Under the pieces are notes generated by a model. That model was not told where the DNA came from, did not search any database, and saw only the letters and a program-made list of their open reading frames with translations. DNA of 5,762 bases from an uncultured Prevotella sp. Its GTDB lineage: Bacteria; Bacteroidota; Bacteroidia; Bacteroidales; Bacteroidaceae. The stretch is taken from the NCBI GenBank assembly GCA_905372445.1, contig CAJPPF010000138.1, positions 1-5,762 of the forward strand, read 5' to 3'. Below are positions 1-5,762 of this stretch, piece after piece. A program made the translations under genes and the position numbers. How positions within the stretch are numbered: position 1 is the stretch's first letter; each line of letters opens with the position of its first letter.

Positions 1-7
1 GTTTTAT

Positions 8-54
8 ATAGTTCCCGGCAACGGCATACTGCTTACCTCCATGCCGGGAACTAT
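8..54. other. 13-bp perfect stem-loop downstream of susD
   Basis: ATAGTTCCCGGCA (8-20) is perfectly complementary to TGCCGGGAACTAT (42-54), with a 21-nt loop. On the susD transcript it begins 27 nt after the stop codon. Bases after the stem in that direction read ATAAAAC to the window edge, so the U-tract of an intrinsic terminator is not visible. It could end transcription inefficiently, protect the susD mRNA 3' end, or be a processing site before a downstream gene. A competing hairpin, CGGCAT (22-27) with ATGCCG (41-46), uses the same right arm. Confidence 0.6.
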
Positions 55-80
55 CGTAAGATTTGAAAAAACTATGTCAT

Positions 81-1913
81 TTAGAAGTTTGCACTTGCCT
101 TGTCCCAGAATAGACGGGTTGCCATCTTGTCCGGACCGCCCAGAGCGGGAATACCTGTATTGTCAACATCCTGCTTGGTCGCAATATCCTGTGTGCCCGG
201 GAATGGAAGACGACGCATGATGTCCCCAGGAATCAGACTGCCGTCAGCCTCATCAATATTCAGAACATCCAATTTACGTGGATAGCCTGTACGACGGAGG
301 TCATGCCATGCCTCGAAACCATTTGGATAGGTTGCGATATACTTCTGTGTGATAATCTTCTCAAGCTTTGTCTCCTGAGAATCACCGTCATTCCATTTCA
401 CACCGATAGTGATTGGACTCGCAGCATCAGGTGTGTCACCTGTAGGATCCTTGTAAACGTATGCTACAGGATTCTCCTGTGCCATGTATGTATTGATCCA
501 TGCGTCATACCAGTTCACACCAGATGTGCCGTCAGGAGCAGTACCGTCCTTTGACTTCAACTCCGGATCCTCGCAGTTACCATGACGGATACCTTCCTCA
601 TAGAAATGCTGTACTGTACCACCCATTTTCCAGCCTCGGAGTGCACCTTCAGCACGGAGGAAGCAAACCTCTGCATACTTCATGATCTGTAGAGGTGCAC
701 TGCTGAAGTACTGTGCGTTCAGCTTACTGAAGGCGATATACTGGTTTTCATCGTAACCCTGACCTTCGCCCGGATGTGTACCTGTACGGACACCACAGAT
801 ACGGGTACCTGTTGCGGTAATCTCACCGGTCTTGGAGTTTACGATATGGTTAGAGTTCTTTTGGAAGAGATACTTCAACCAAGGATGGTCAAAGGACTTC
901 AGAATGATTTCCATTGTCGCGCTCATGCGGGCATCGCCCCAGTTCTCAACACCTGTCAATGGGTGAGGGAAGCCAAACACGCCCGGACGGATAGAAACCT
1001 CCTGCGCCTCACTCTCGATTACACCATCGGCAACAGCCTCCTCTGCCAGCTTCTGTGCACGATCAGGATCGCTCTTTACCATGTGCATAGCAAGACGGAG
1101 CTTAAGAGAGTTGGCAAAGCGTGCCCAGTTCTTCAGTGTACCATCAGCAACGCCACCCTCATCCATTACGAGGAAACGGGTCTTGAACTCATTGATAAGC
1201 TTCTGCTTATAAGCATCTGGCTTCTGGTCAAAATAGTGGAAGCAGACGATTGCTGTGTCAAGGTTCATGATAACATCATCGTAGACATCCTCCACCTTAT
1301 TATATGTATAAGGACCTACCTGGAGATTGGTCTTCAACTCTCGGTAAGGCATAGGACCGTAAACATCAGCCACTTCAACAGCCTGGAAATTGAATAGAGT
1401 CAGGTAAGCTGCCTTCATCTCAGGGATTGCATTAACCTTTGGATGGTTCAGGATTGGCACCATAGCGCTCTTCATCTCAGTGAATGAGCCCCATGCACCA
1501 CCGTAACACTTCTGATTGATAGCGTATGACGATGCAATACGAATCTTGGAATATGGGAAGAAGGTGTGAGGAATAACCGTATATTCTGCATAGTTGTCGA
1601 CACCAAGAGAGTACTGGTACTGATAAGCGTGTGGACCTGGATGCTCACCTCTCTTACCACCACGCATGGAGAACTGACCACCTACACCGACATCAAGAAG
1701 ATCCTGCATAGCTGAAATTGCCTCGCCGGCAGCTGTAGCGTCAGTAGCCGTACGATAAGGAATACTGTCTACAGCACTACGTTCGGTCACTTTCTCAACG
1801 TTCTTGGTCGTTGAGTTGAACTCATCACCCGGATTGTCATAGTCGAGACAGGACTGGAGTCCCAATGCCGGCAATGCCATCGCCATGAGTACGATTATAT
1901 GTTTACTTTTCAT
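81..1913 (-). CDS. SusD/RagB-family outer-membrane nutrient-binding lipoprotein
   Basis: This is the 610-aa surface lipoprotein partner of the SusC-like transporter encoded just upstream; by family knowledge it binds glycan at the cell surface and acts as a lid over the SusC barrel. A lipoprotein signal peptide is visible: a KSK n-region, a hydrophobic stretch at about 6-19, and LQSC with the lipidated Cys at 22. Acidic residues follow (LDYDNPGDE), as in Bacteroidetes surface-export signals. Family hallmarks are the helical segment at about 166-190 ending VADVYGPMPY, NWARFANSLKLRLAM at 262-276, IMKYAEVCFLRAEGAL at 410-425, and ITQKYIATYPNGFEAW followed by RRTGYP at about 521-545. The length fits the longer SusD-like families (perhaps Pfam SusD-like or SusD_2, not tested). 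The ATG at 1913 is chosen because it directly precedes the signal peptide. There is no Shine-Dalgarno, which is normal in this phylum. No promoter is seen in the spacer, so co-transcription with susC is inferred. The protein ends in ANF, oddly like the SusC C-terminus. Family assignment is firm; substrate is unknown. Confidence 0.96.
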   Translation of the reverse strand: MKSKHIIVLMAMALPALGLQSCLDYDNPGDEFNSTTKNVEKVTERSAVDSIPYRTATDATAAGEAISAMQDLLDVGVGGQFSMRGGKRGEHPGPHAYQYQYSLGVDNYAEYTVIPHTFFPYSKIRIASSYAINQKCYGGAWGSFTEMKSAMVPILNHPKVNAIPEMKAAYLTLFNFQAVEVADVYGPMPYRELKTNLQVGPYTYNKVEDVYDDVIMNLDTAIVCFHYFDQKPDAYKQKLINEFKTRFLVMDEGGVADGTLKNWARFANSLKLRLAMHMVKSDPDRAQKLAEEAVADGVIESEAQEVSIRPGVFGFPHPLTGVENWGDARMSATMEIILKSFDHPWLKYLFQKNSNHIVNSKTGEITATGTRICGVRTGTHPGEGQGYDENQYIAFSKLNAQYFSSAPLQIMKYAEVCFLRAEGALRGWKMGGTVQHFYEEGIRHGNCEDPELKSKDGTAPDGTSGVNWYDAWINTYMAQENPVAYVYKDPTGDTPDAASPITIGVKWNDGDSQETKLEKIITQKYIATYPNGFEAWHDLRRTGYPRKLDVLNIDEADGSLIPGDIMRRLPFPGTQDIATKQDVDNTGIPALGGPDKMATRLFWDKASANF

Positions 1914-1917
1914 TGCT

Positions 1918-2025
1918 TTATTTCTTTAGATTGTTAATTATTGAAGTTCCGGTTATATTGGAGATGGAGAAGATGAAAGACAACAGACTGACAGAGTCCC
2001 TGACATTTAGCGTCCTCTCCTCCAT
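1918..2025 (-). CDS. Possible 35-codon small ORF in the susC-susD spacer
   Basis: An ATG at 2025 opens a frame of 35 codons, starting MEERTLNVRDS and ending INNLKK, with a TAA at 1920-1918. It begins 28 nt after the susC stop and ends 4 nt before the susD ATG, so it would fit neatly as a coupled middle cistron. The middle is mildly hydrophobic (SLLSFIFSISNI), but no domain or signal is recognisable. Evidence for coding is weak: it is short, and its 3' third overlaps a block shared with the susC leader, where the frame is not conserved. It may be only an untranslated spacer. Confidence 0.15.
   Translation of the reverse strand: MEERTLNVRDSVSLLSFIFSISNITGTSIINNLKK
1925..1953 (-). repeat. Leader element upstream of susD, copy 2 of the shared block
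   Basis: On the plus strand TTTAGATT (1925-1932) overlaps TTGTTAATTATTGAAG (1931-1946), followed by TTCCGG (1947-1952). Against the susC copy the core differs by a 2-nt gap, one A/G change and a 1-nt insertion in the C/G run. It ends 11 nt from the susD start codon. The copy lies inside the susC-susD spacer, where it overlaps the end of the 35-codon reading frame described separately. The reading frame is not conserved in the susC copy, which has a stop in that frame, so the shared signal is probably nucleotide-level. Confidence 0.45.
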
Positions 2026-2053
2026 AAACTTTAATTCACTGCGCTTACTTAGT

Positions 2054-5000
2054 TTAGAAGTTTGCTTTCAGTGAGAAACCGAATGAGCGTGAAGATGGCA
2101 TATTGAAACTCTCAAACGCTCCAAGACCATTCTGTGTAGAGAGTGATACGTCCGGGTCTGTCGGTGCATCTTTATAGATGAAGAACAGGTTACGGGCGAT
2201 GAATGAGAATGTCAGGTTGCGGTTCATACCGAACACGTCACGGAAGGTGTAACCCAATGAAAGCTCACGCAGACGGAAATTGGTTCCGTTGTAGAGATAT
2301 GTTGATGGGTTGCTTGACGCGCCGAGTGCCTGATAGTAAGCCTGAACAGGAACAATGCGTCCACTGCCGTCGTTGAGCACCATACCGGGAACATTGCCAT
2401 AGTCCTTGGCAATGATACCGTTTCTCTCAGCATACATACGTGCCTGTGCTGTGCGCTCTGAAGCGCCGATATAGTCAAGGTAAGCCTCTGTAAGAGAGAG
2501 TACCTTACCGCCGATACGACCGTTGATGAGGAATGAGAGCTGGAAGTCTTTGTAATTGAAGGTATTGGTCCAACCCATCTGCCACTTCGAGTTCATGTTA
2601 CCAAGGAAACGGTCGTTGGAACCGGTATTATCAAATTTAGGCTCACCCTTTGCAGTCAGGACAATATGACCGTTGGCATCGCGCATGAAGTCGCCTGCAT
2701 AGATGTCACCGATAGAACCACCCTTCTGATAGATGACCTTTGCCTCACCTACTACTTGCTGATACTTACGTGGTGTGCCATCCTTGTCGTAACCGGTCTC
2801 AAGAATCTTGTTGTCGTTGTAAGAGATATTGTAAGAGGTACGCCAGCGGAGGTTCTTGCCAAACTTGAAGTCGTAACCAACGGTAGCCTCGAAACCAGTA
2901 TTACGAACCTTTGCAGAGTTCAGCAACTCTGTGTTGTCACCGAGAGAGCCCAACTCCATGTAAAGGTTCTTCACTACAGTATTATAGAAAGTGAAGTCGA
3001 AGCTAAGACAGTTGTTGAAGAACAATGCCTCTATACCGGTCTCGAATGATCCTGTCTCTTCAGGAACCGGAGAGAAGTCAATGTACTTATTGCCAGAGAG
3101 TGCACCTGTCTGGAGGTTACGGTTCATGGCGCCGTATGCCTTGTTAGGAATAGAGTTACCTACCGAAGAGTAAGAGACGCGATACTTCAGGAAGTTGAAC
3201 CAGTCAGGCATTTTGACCAACTGGCTTACGATAGCGTTGGCACCGACACCGAAGTAACCGTAGTTATCGGTATTGATCTTACCGCGCTGCTTGAAGTAGC
3301 GGAACGGACGGTACCAGTCACGACGGTAAGAAGCATCAAAGTAAATTGTCTCCTTCCAACCCAGCTGTGCTGTGAAGAGATAAGAGCGGTCCCAGTTTGA
3401 ACTCTTCGAATTGCTGGTTACACCGTAGCCACCTGCGCTTGTATCAAAGTAGTTGACCATTGTGGGCAGCTTGCGCATAAGACGGTCGTAGTAAGTAGCA
3501 ACGGCATCTGTACCCTTATACTCACCCTTGACAGTGTGACCTACGAAACCTGCTGTAGCAGATACTGAATAGTCGCCGAAAGTATTGTTGTAAGACAAGA
3601 GGTAGTCGGTATATAGCTCTGTTGTCTTCTCGTTTGAATCCCAGAAACGGCCGTAGTCATCCATTGTATCCGGAATGAATGTCGTAGCGTAACGTAATGT
3701 ACGGTTCTTGTAGCGCAACTGGCTGTAGTTGACACGTGCCTGAAAGGTCAGACCGTCATAAATATCAATATTTGCCTGCAAAGTTCCGAAGAGGCGGCTC
3801 TCATCCTGCTGAGTGTTTACCATGTTCAGCAGCCAGTATGGGTTGTTGTTAGGATGAGAGAGGAATGCCCACTCCTGCTGAGGACCTTTCAGGGTTGTAC
3901 GTTCACCTGATGTCCATATGAAACTGGAGCCAACGAGCTTGTAGTAAGAACCGGCATTAGAAAGCCACTTGCCCTCTGCATTCATATAATGGTCACGATA
4001 GTAATCCATGTCAATGTTCTGAGGAGTAGTATATAGGTGGTAAAGCGGATTACCGATTGTACCACCACCCGGACGGTTCTTTGTCTTTGACTCTGTATAG
4101 TTCATTGAAGCATCAATGTGGAGACGTTTGAAGAAGTTGTAAGTCTGGCGGAAACTGATAGAATTACGGTTGTATGAGTTGTTGCGCATCATACCCGTTG
4201 CGTGGCTGTTTGCCAGAGAAATGTATGTACGTGAAATATCTGTACCACTGGAAAGTGAAATAGAGTTATTGGTTGTCACACCTGTACGGAAGAATTTGTC
4301 TACATTGTCAACTGCCTTGTTGCGGAGATAAACGTTGTGGCGGCGTGCCATGATCGGGTTATTATCGGCATCAAGACCGATCTGTTCTTCCGGATAGCCA
4401 ATCCAACGATCTTCCAATGGAGAACGCACAACGAGGTTGTCGCTTGAACGGTCAGCTATCTTACCTCCCCAGTTGTTCAGCGACAATGCACCTGTTGCTG
4501 CGTCAACTGTTGAACCGTAGATTTTCTGAATCTTCGGGGTGAGTAATGGGCTGTCGAAAGTGATGTTTGAAGTAACATTGATGTCAACTTTACCCTCACG
4601 ACCCTTCTTGGTTGTGATCATGACAACGCCGTTTGCAGCACGTGAACCGTAGAGCGCAGCAGCGTTGGCTCCCTTGAGGATATTGATTGACTCAATATCG
4701 TCAGGGTTGATCAATGACAACGGATCAGAGCCCTCAGACACGCCTTCAGAGCCGAAACCTTCGCCGTGCATGTCCCGCTGGGCACGGGTACCATTACTCA
4801 TAGGCACACCGTCAACAACAATCAGCGGAGAACTGTTACCAAGGATGGAACGGTTACCACGGAGAATGATTTTTGAAGCACCACCTGCACCACCTGCACT
4901 TGGCGTAACCGTGATACCTGCAACCTTACCCTCTAGTGAGTTCGCAGCATTAGGATCCTGCACCTTCATGAGGTCCTCTGCCTTTACCTTCTGGGTTGCG

Positions 5001-5440
5001 TATGTCAGCGACTTCTCCTTACGCATAATACCCATAGCGGTCACCACGACCTCGTTCATGGTATTTGCCTCTTCCTTCAGTATGACATCAATAGTGCTCT
5101 TGCCACTGACAAGAATAGTCTGTGAAGTATAACCGATGTACGAGAAGACGAGCTTCGCGTTCGACGTGGTATTGATGGTGAAGTTACCGTCAATATCGGT
5201 CACTGCTGCGTTGGTTGTACCCTCTACGAGGACGGTAGCACCAATCAGCGGTTCGCCGGTTGAGTCAACGACACGACCGGTCACTTTGTGATTGCCATTC
5301 TGCTGTACAGCCTGCACCGCAGCAACATTGGCGTTTGTACCTGCGTAGACGGCTGTTGGTGCAAATGCCAATGAAAGGGCAAAAGCAGCTGAGAAATACA
5401 GATGCTTCTGATTTGTTTCCTCAAAAGAAAAGATTTTCAT
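2054..5440 (-). CDS. SusC/RagA-family TonB-dependent outer-membrane transporter
   Basis: This 1128-aa TonB-linked outer-membrane barrel imports nutrients (usually oligosaccharides, sometimes peptides) delivered by its SusD partner, powered by TonB-ExbBD. A signal peptide covers about residues 1-33, with likely cleavage after AVYA. A carboxypeptidase-regulatory-like domain follows at about 52-122 (VTGRVVDSTGEPLIGATV, then TDIDGNF and YIGYTSQ). The TonB box is NEVVVTA at 129-135. The plug domain at about 145-280 carries SLEGKVAGITV, ILRGNRS, PLIVVDGVPM and the SusC signature running from INPDDIESINILKGA through AALYGSRAANGVVMITTKKG. The rest is the 22-strand-type barrel, ending in the terminal Phe typical of outer-membrane proteins (FSLKANF). 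There is no STN domain between signal peptide and regulatory domain, so direct signalling to an anti-sigma factor, as in FecA-type receptors, is not suggested. The ATG at 5440 is chosen because it starts the signal peptide; the nearest upstream ATG (5460) is followed at once by a stop. The frame is intact and full length. It is first in the visible operon, 140 nt ahead of susD. Substrate cannot be inferred. Confidence 0.97.
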   Translation of the reverse strand: MKIFSFEETNQKHLYFSAAFALSLAFAPTAVYAGTNANVAAVQAVQQNGNHKVTGRVVDSTGEPLIGATVLVEGTTNAAVTDIDGNFTINTTSNAKLVFSYIGYTSQTILVSGKSTIDVILKEEANTMNEVVVTAMGIMRKEKSLTYATQKVKAEDLMKVQDPNAANSLEGKVAGITVTPSAGGAGGASKIILRGNRSILGNSSPLIVVDGVPMSNGTRAQRDMHGEGFGSEGVSEGSDPLSLINPDDIESINILKGANAAALYGSRAANGVVMITTKKGREGKVDINVTSNITFDSPLLTPKIQKIYGSTVDAATGALSLNNWGGKIADRSSDNLVVRSPLEDRWIGYPEEQIGLDADNNPIMARRHNVYLRNKAVDNVDKFFRTGVTTNNSISLSSGTDISRTYISLANSHATGMMRNNSYNRNSISFRQTYNFFKRLHIDASMNYTESKTKNRPGGGTIGNPLYHLYTTPQNIDMDYYRDHYMNAEGKWLSNAGSYYKLVGSSFIWTSGERTTLKGPQQEWAFLSHPNNNPYWLLNMVNTQQDESRLFGTLQANIDIYDGLTFQARVNYSQLRYKNRTLRYATTFIPDTMDDYGRFWDSNEKTTELYTDYLLSYNNTFGDYSVSATAGFVGHTVKGEYKGTDAVATYYDRLMRKLPTMVNYFDTSAGGYGVTSNSKSSNWDRSYLFTAQLGWKETIYFDASYRRDWYRPFRYFKQRGKINTDNYGYFGVGANAIVSQLVKMPDWFNFLKYRVSYSSVGNSIPNKAYGAMNRNLQTGALSGNKYIDFSPVPEETGSFETGIEALFFNNCLSFDFTFYNTVVKNLYMELGSLGDNTELLNSAKVRNTGFEATVGYDFKFGKNLRWRTSYNISYNDNKILETGYDKDGTPRKYQQVVGEAKVIYQKGGSIGDIYAGDFMRDANGHIVLTAKGEPKFDNTGSNDRFLGNMNSKWQMGWTNTFNYKDFQLSFLINGRIGGKVLSLTEAYLDYIGASERTAQARMYAERNGIIAKDYGNVPGMVLNDGSGRIVPVQAYYQALGASSNPSTYLYNGTNFRLRELSLGYTFRDVFGMNRNLTFSFIARNLFFIYKDAPTDPDVSLSTQNGLGAFESFNMPSSRSFGFSLKANF

Positions 5441-5444
5441 TAGG

Positions 5445-5489
5445 TTTAGATTTTTTACATTTTATTTGTTACTATTATTAAAGTTCGGG
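5445..5489 (-). repeat. Leader element upstream of susC, copy 1 of a shared block
   Basis: On the plus strand this stretch contains TTTAGATT (5445-5452), then TTGTTACTATTATTAAAG (5466-5483) running into TTCGGG (5484-5489). The same modules in the same order occur just upstream of susD (1925-1953), where TTTAGATT and TTGTTA overlap instead of being separated. It ends 4 nt from the susC start codon. It matches no known motif I can name. It could be a translation-related leader element, an RNA-binding site, or a trace of an old duplication of leader sequence. Confidence 0.45.
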
Positions 5490-5493
5490 TCAG

Positions 5494-5542
5494 ATGCAGG
5501 CTACGTATTTTTGTCTGAACGTCAGATTCACAAAAGCTGCAT
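5494..5542 (-). promoter_or_regulatory. Long imperfect hairpin in the susC 5' leader
   Basis: In the predicted leader RNA, AUGCAGCU (5542-5535) can pair with AGCCUGCAU (5502-5494), giving 8 bp with one bulged C. Above a one-sided internal loop, UUUGU (5534-5530) can pair with ACAAA (5514-5510). At the tip CUGA (5525-5522) pairs with UCAG (5518-5515) over a CGU triloop. The structure would begin about 10 nt after the predicted transcription start and end 53 nt before the susC ATG. It matches no riboswitch or leader family I recognise. It could control mRNA stability or access by an RNA regulator, or be a chance fold in AT-rich DNA. Confidence 0.35.
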
Positions 5543-5558
5543 ATTCAATTTATGGGGG

Positions 5559-5566
5559 CAAAGGTA
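5559..5566 (-). promoter_or_regulatory. Bacteroidetes-type -7 promoter box for the susC-susD operon
   Basis: Read on the minus strand this is TACCTTTG, a full match to the Bacteroides primary-sigma -7 consensus TAnnTTTG. It lies about 120 nt upstream of the susC start, so transcription would begin near 5554-5551 and leave a leader of roughly 110 nt. No TTTG or TTG occurs at the expected -33 spacing of about 19-21 nt (GAGC is read there instead). That would suit a weak promoter that needs an activator, as is common for polysaccharide-utilization loci. The box is seen; its use is inferred. Confidence 0.6.
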
Positions 5567-5762
5567 TTAAAATAAATTCAATAAACGCTCCTCTCGTTGT
5601 TAAATATTATTAATCACACGTTTTAATAAATTTGACATTTACAGTAATTATCCAGCAATATGTGCATTACAATTCTTCAAATCCCCCATAAGGATTAAAG
5701 GGCATTAAGTAATGATTAAAAAATAACTTGGTACATTTTCGGAGCCGAGGCATCGGTCTTGA
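5567..5762. promoter_or_regulatory. Upstream non-coding region of the susC-susD operon
   Basis: About 200 bases with no convincing gene, visibly more AT-rich than the coding regions. It holds an AT-rich dyad (5607-5629), three ATTAA words at helical spacing (5694-5719) and one arm of a 9-bp inverted repeat whose other arm is at the predicted transcription start. At the right edge, minus-strand frames are open and may be the tail of an upstream gene: one reads KTDASAPKMYQVIF then a stop at 5718-5716. This is too short to identify. No plus-strand gene start is supported. Confidence 0.5.
5607..5629. promoter_or_regulatory. Candidate operator: AT-rich dyad upstream of the susC promoter
   Basis: TTATTAA (5607-5613) and TTAATAA (5623-5629) form a perfect 7-bp inverted repeat around a 9-base spacer. 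Its centre is about 65 bp upstream of the predicted start site, a usual place for an activator of a promoter lacking a -33 box. The arms are pure A/T, so a chance match in this background is quite possible. No known regulator can be assigned. Confidence 0.2.

Larger units (their letters stand above)
1914..2053 (-). other. Long susC-susD intergenic spacer
   Basis: The 140 nt between the susC stop and the susD start is longer than the few tens of bases usual between such paired genes. It has no TAnnTTTG box on the coding strand and no strong hairpin. It contains a direct repeat CTGACA (1988-1993 and 2000-2005, plus strand), a purine-rich GGAGGAGAGG on the minus strand about 100 nt from the susD start (too far to act as its Shine-Dalgarno), the possible small ORF, and the susD copy of the shared leader block. 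Confidence 0.6.
5550..5691. repeat. 9-bp inverted repeat spanning the promoter (arms 5550-5558 and 5683-5691)
   Basis: TTATGGGGG (5550-5558) and CCCCCATAA (5683-5691) are exact inverted copies separated by 124 bases. The first arm directly abuts the TACCTTTG box and covers the predicted transcription start; the second lies about 130 bp upstream. A five-base G/C run is unusual in this AT-rich stretch. The pair could be two operators for one protein or mere coincidence. Confidence 0.4.

Noticed and set aside
774..1397. Plus-strand 207-codon open frame opposite susD
   Set aside because: It lies wholly antisense to the clear susD gene, is cysteine- and histidine-rich without a recognisable domain, and has no start signals of its own; it is a by-product of codon bias in susD.
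2666..3049. Plus-strand 127-codon open frame opposite the susC barrel
   Set aside because: It is antisense to confident susC coding sequence and has no recognisable features.
4665..5132. Plus-strand 155-codon open frame opposite the susC plug region
   Set aside because: It lies antisense to the strongly conserved plug and TonB-box region, and its composition (Pro, Ser, Arg) mirrors the Gly- and Ala-rich sense strand; no domain is visible.
5627..5634. Plus-strand TAAATTTG resembling a -7 promoter box for a divergent gene
   Set aside because: No TTG occurs at the proper -33 spacing, and the following plus-strand ATGs (5660, 5712) reach stops within about 12 codons, so no divergent gene is supported.
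5716..5762. GC-rich edge sequence (CCGAGGCATCGG) followed on the minus strand by a T-run, as an upstream terminator
   Set aside because: The available stem is only about 4 bp, and the T-run lies more than 10 nt away from it, so it does not form an intrinsic terminator.
1..5762. CRISPR array, tRNA or rRNA gene, insertion sequence or integrase
   Set aside because: No regularly spaced repeats, RNA-gene hallmarks, transposase-like frames or terminal inverted repeats were seen; nearly all of the window is accounted for by the two large genes.

Overview
The window holds one complete SusC/SusD-type outer-membrane nutrient-uptake pair, both genes on the minus strand, transcribed from right to left. 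The organism is a member of the Bacteroidota, most likely a Bacteroidales species of the Prevotella/Bacteroides type. The evidence is the SusC-SusD pairing itself, the TAnnTTTG-type promoter ahead of the first gene, the absence of Shine-Dalgarno sequences before either start, and the AT-rich leaders. Genus is an inference; nothing in the window fixes it.

Layout in transcription order: 5762-5567 is about 200 bases without a convincing gene and is probably the regulatory region. A promoter-like -7 box (TACCTTTG, minus strand) lies at 5566-5559, and the predicted leader of about 110 nt (to 5441) can fold into a long hairpin. The susC-like gene (1128 aa, TonB-dependent transporter) runs from 5440 to 2054. 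An unusually long 140-nt spacer follows (2053-1914). The susD-like gene (610 aa, surface lipoprotein) runs from 1913 to 81. The last 80 bases contain a 13-bp stem-loop with no visible U-tract, so the operon may continue beyond the left edge.

Working together, the SusD-like lipoprotein would sit as a lid on the SusC-like barrel and hand an oligosaccharide (or, less often, a peptide) to it for TonB-powered import. No glycoside hydrolase, SusE/F-like protein or regulator is inside the window, so the substrate cannot be named.

No new multi-gene system is visible. The unexplained signals are in the non-coding parts. The most notable is a similar sequence block ahead of both start codons. Others are a 35-codon reading frame in the susC-susD spacer ending 4 nt before susD, a structured susC leader, and inverted or phased repeats upstream of the promoter. 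These are hypotheses from reading the sequence by eye; no folding, alignment or database search was run.
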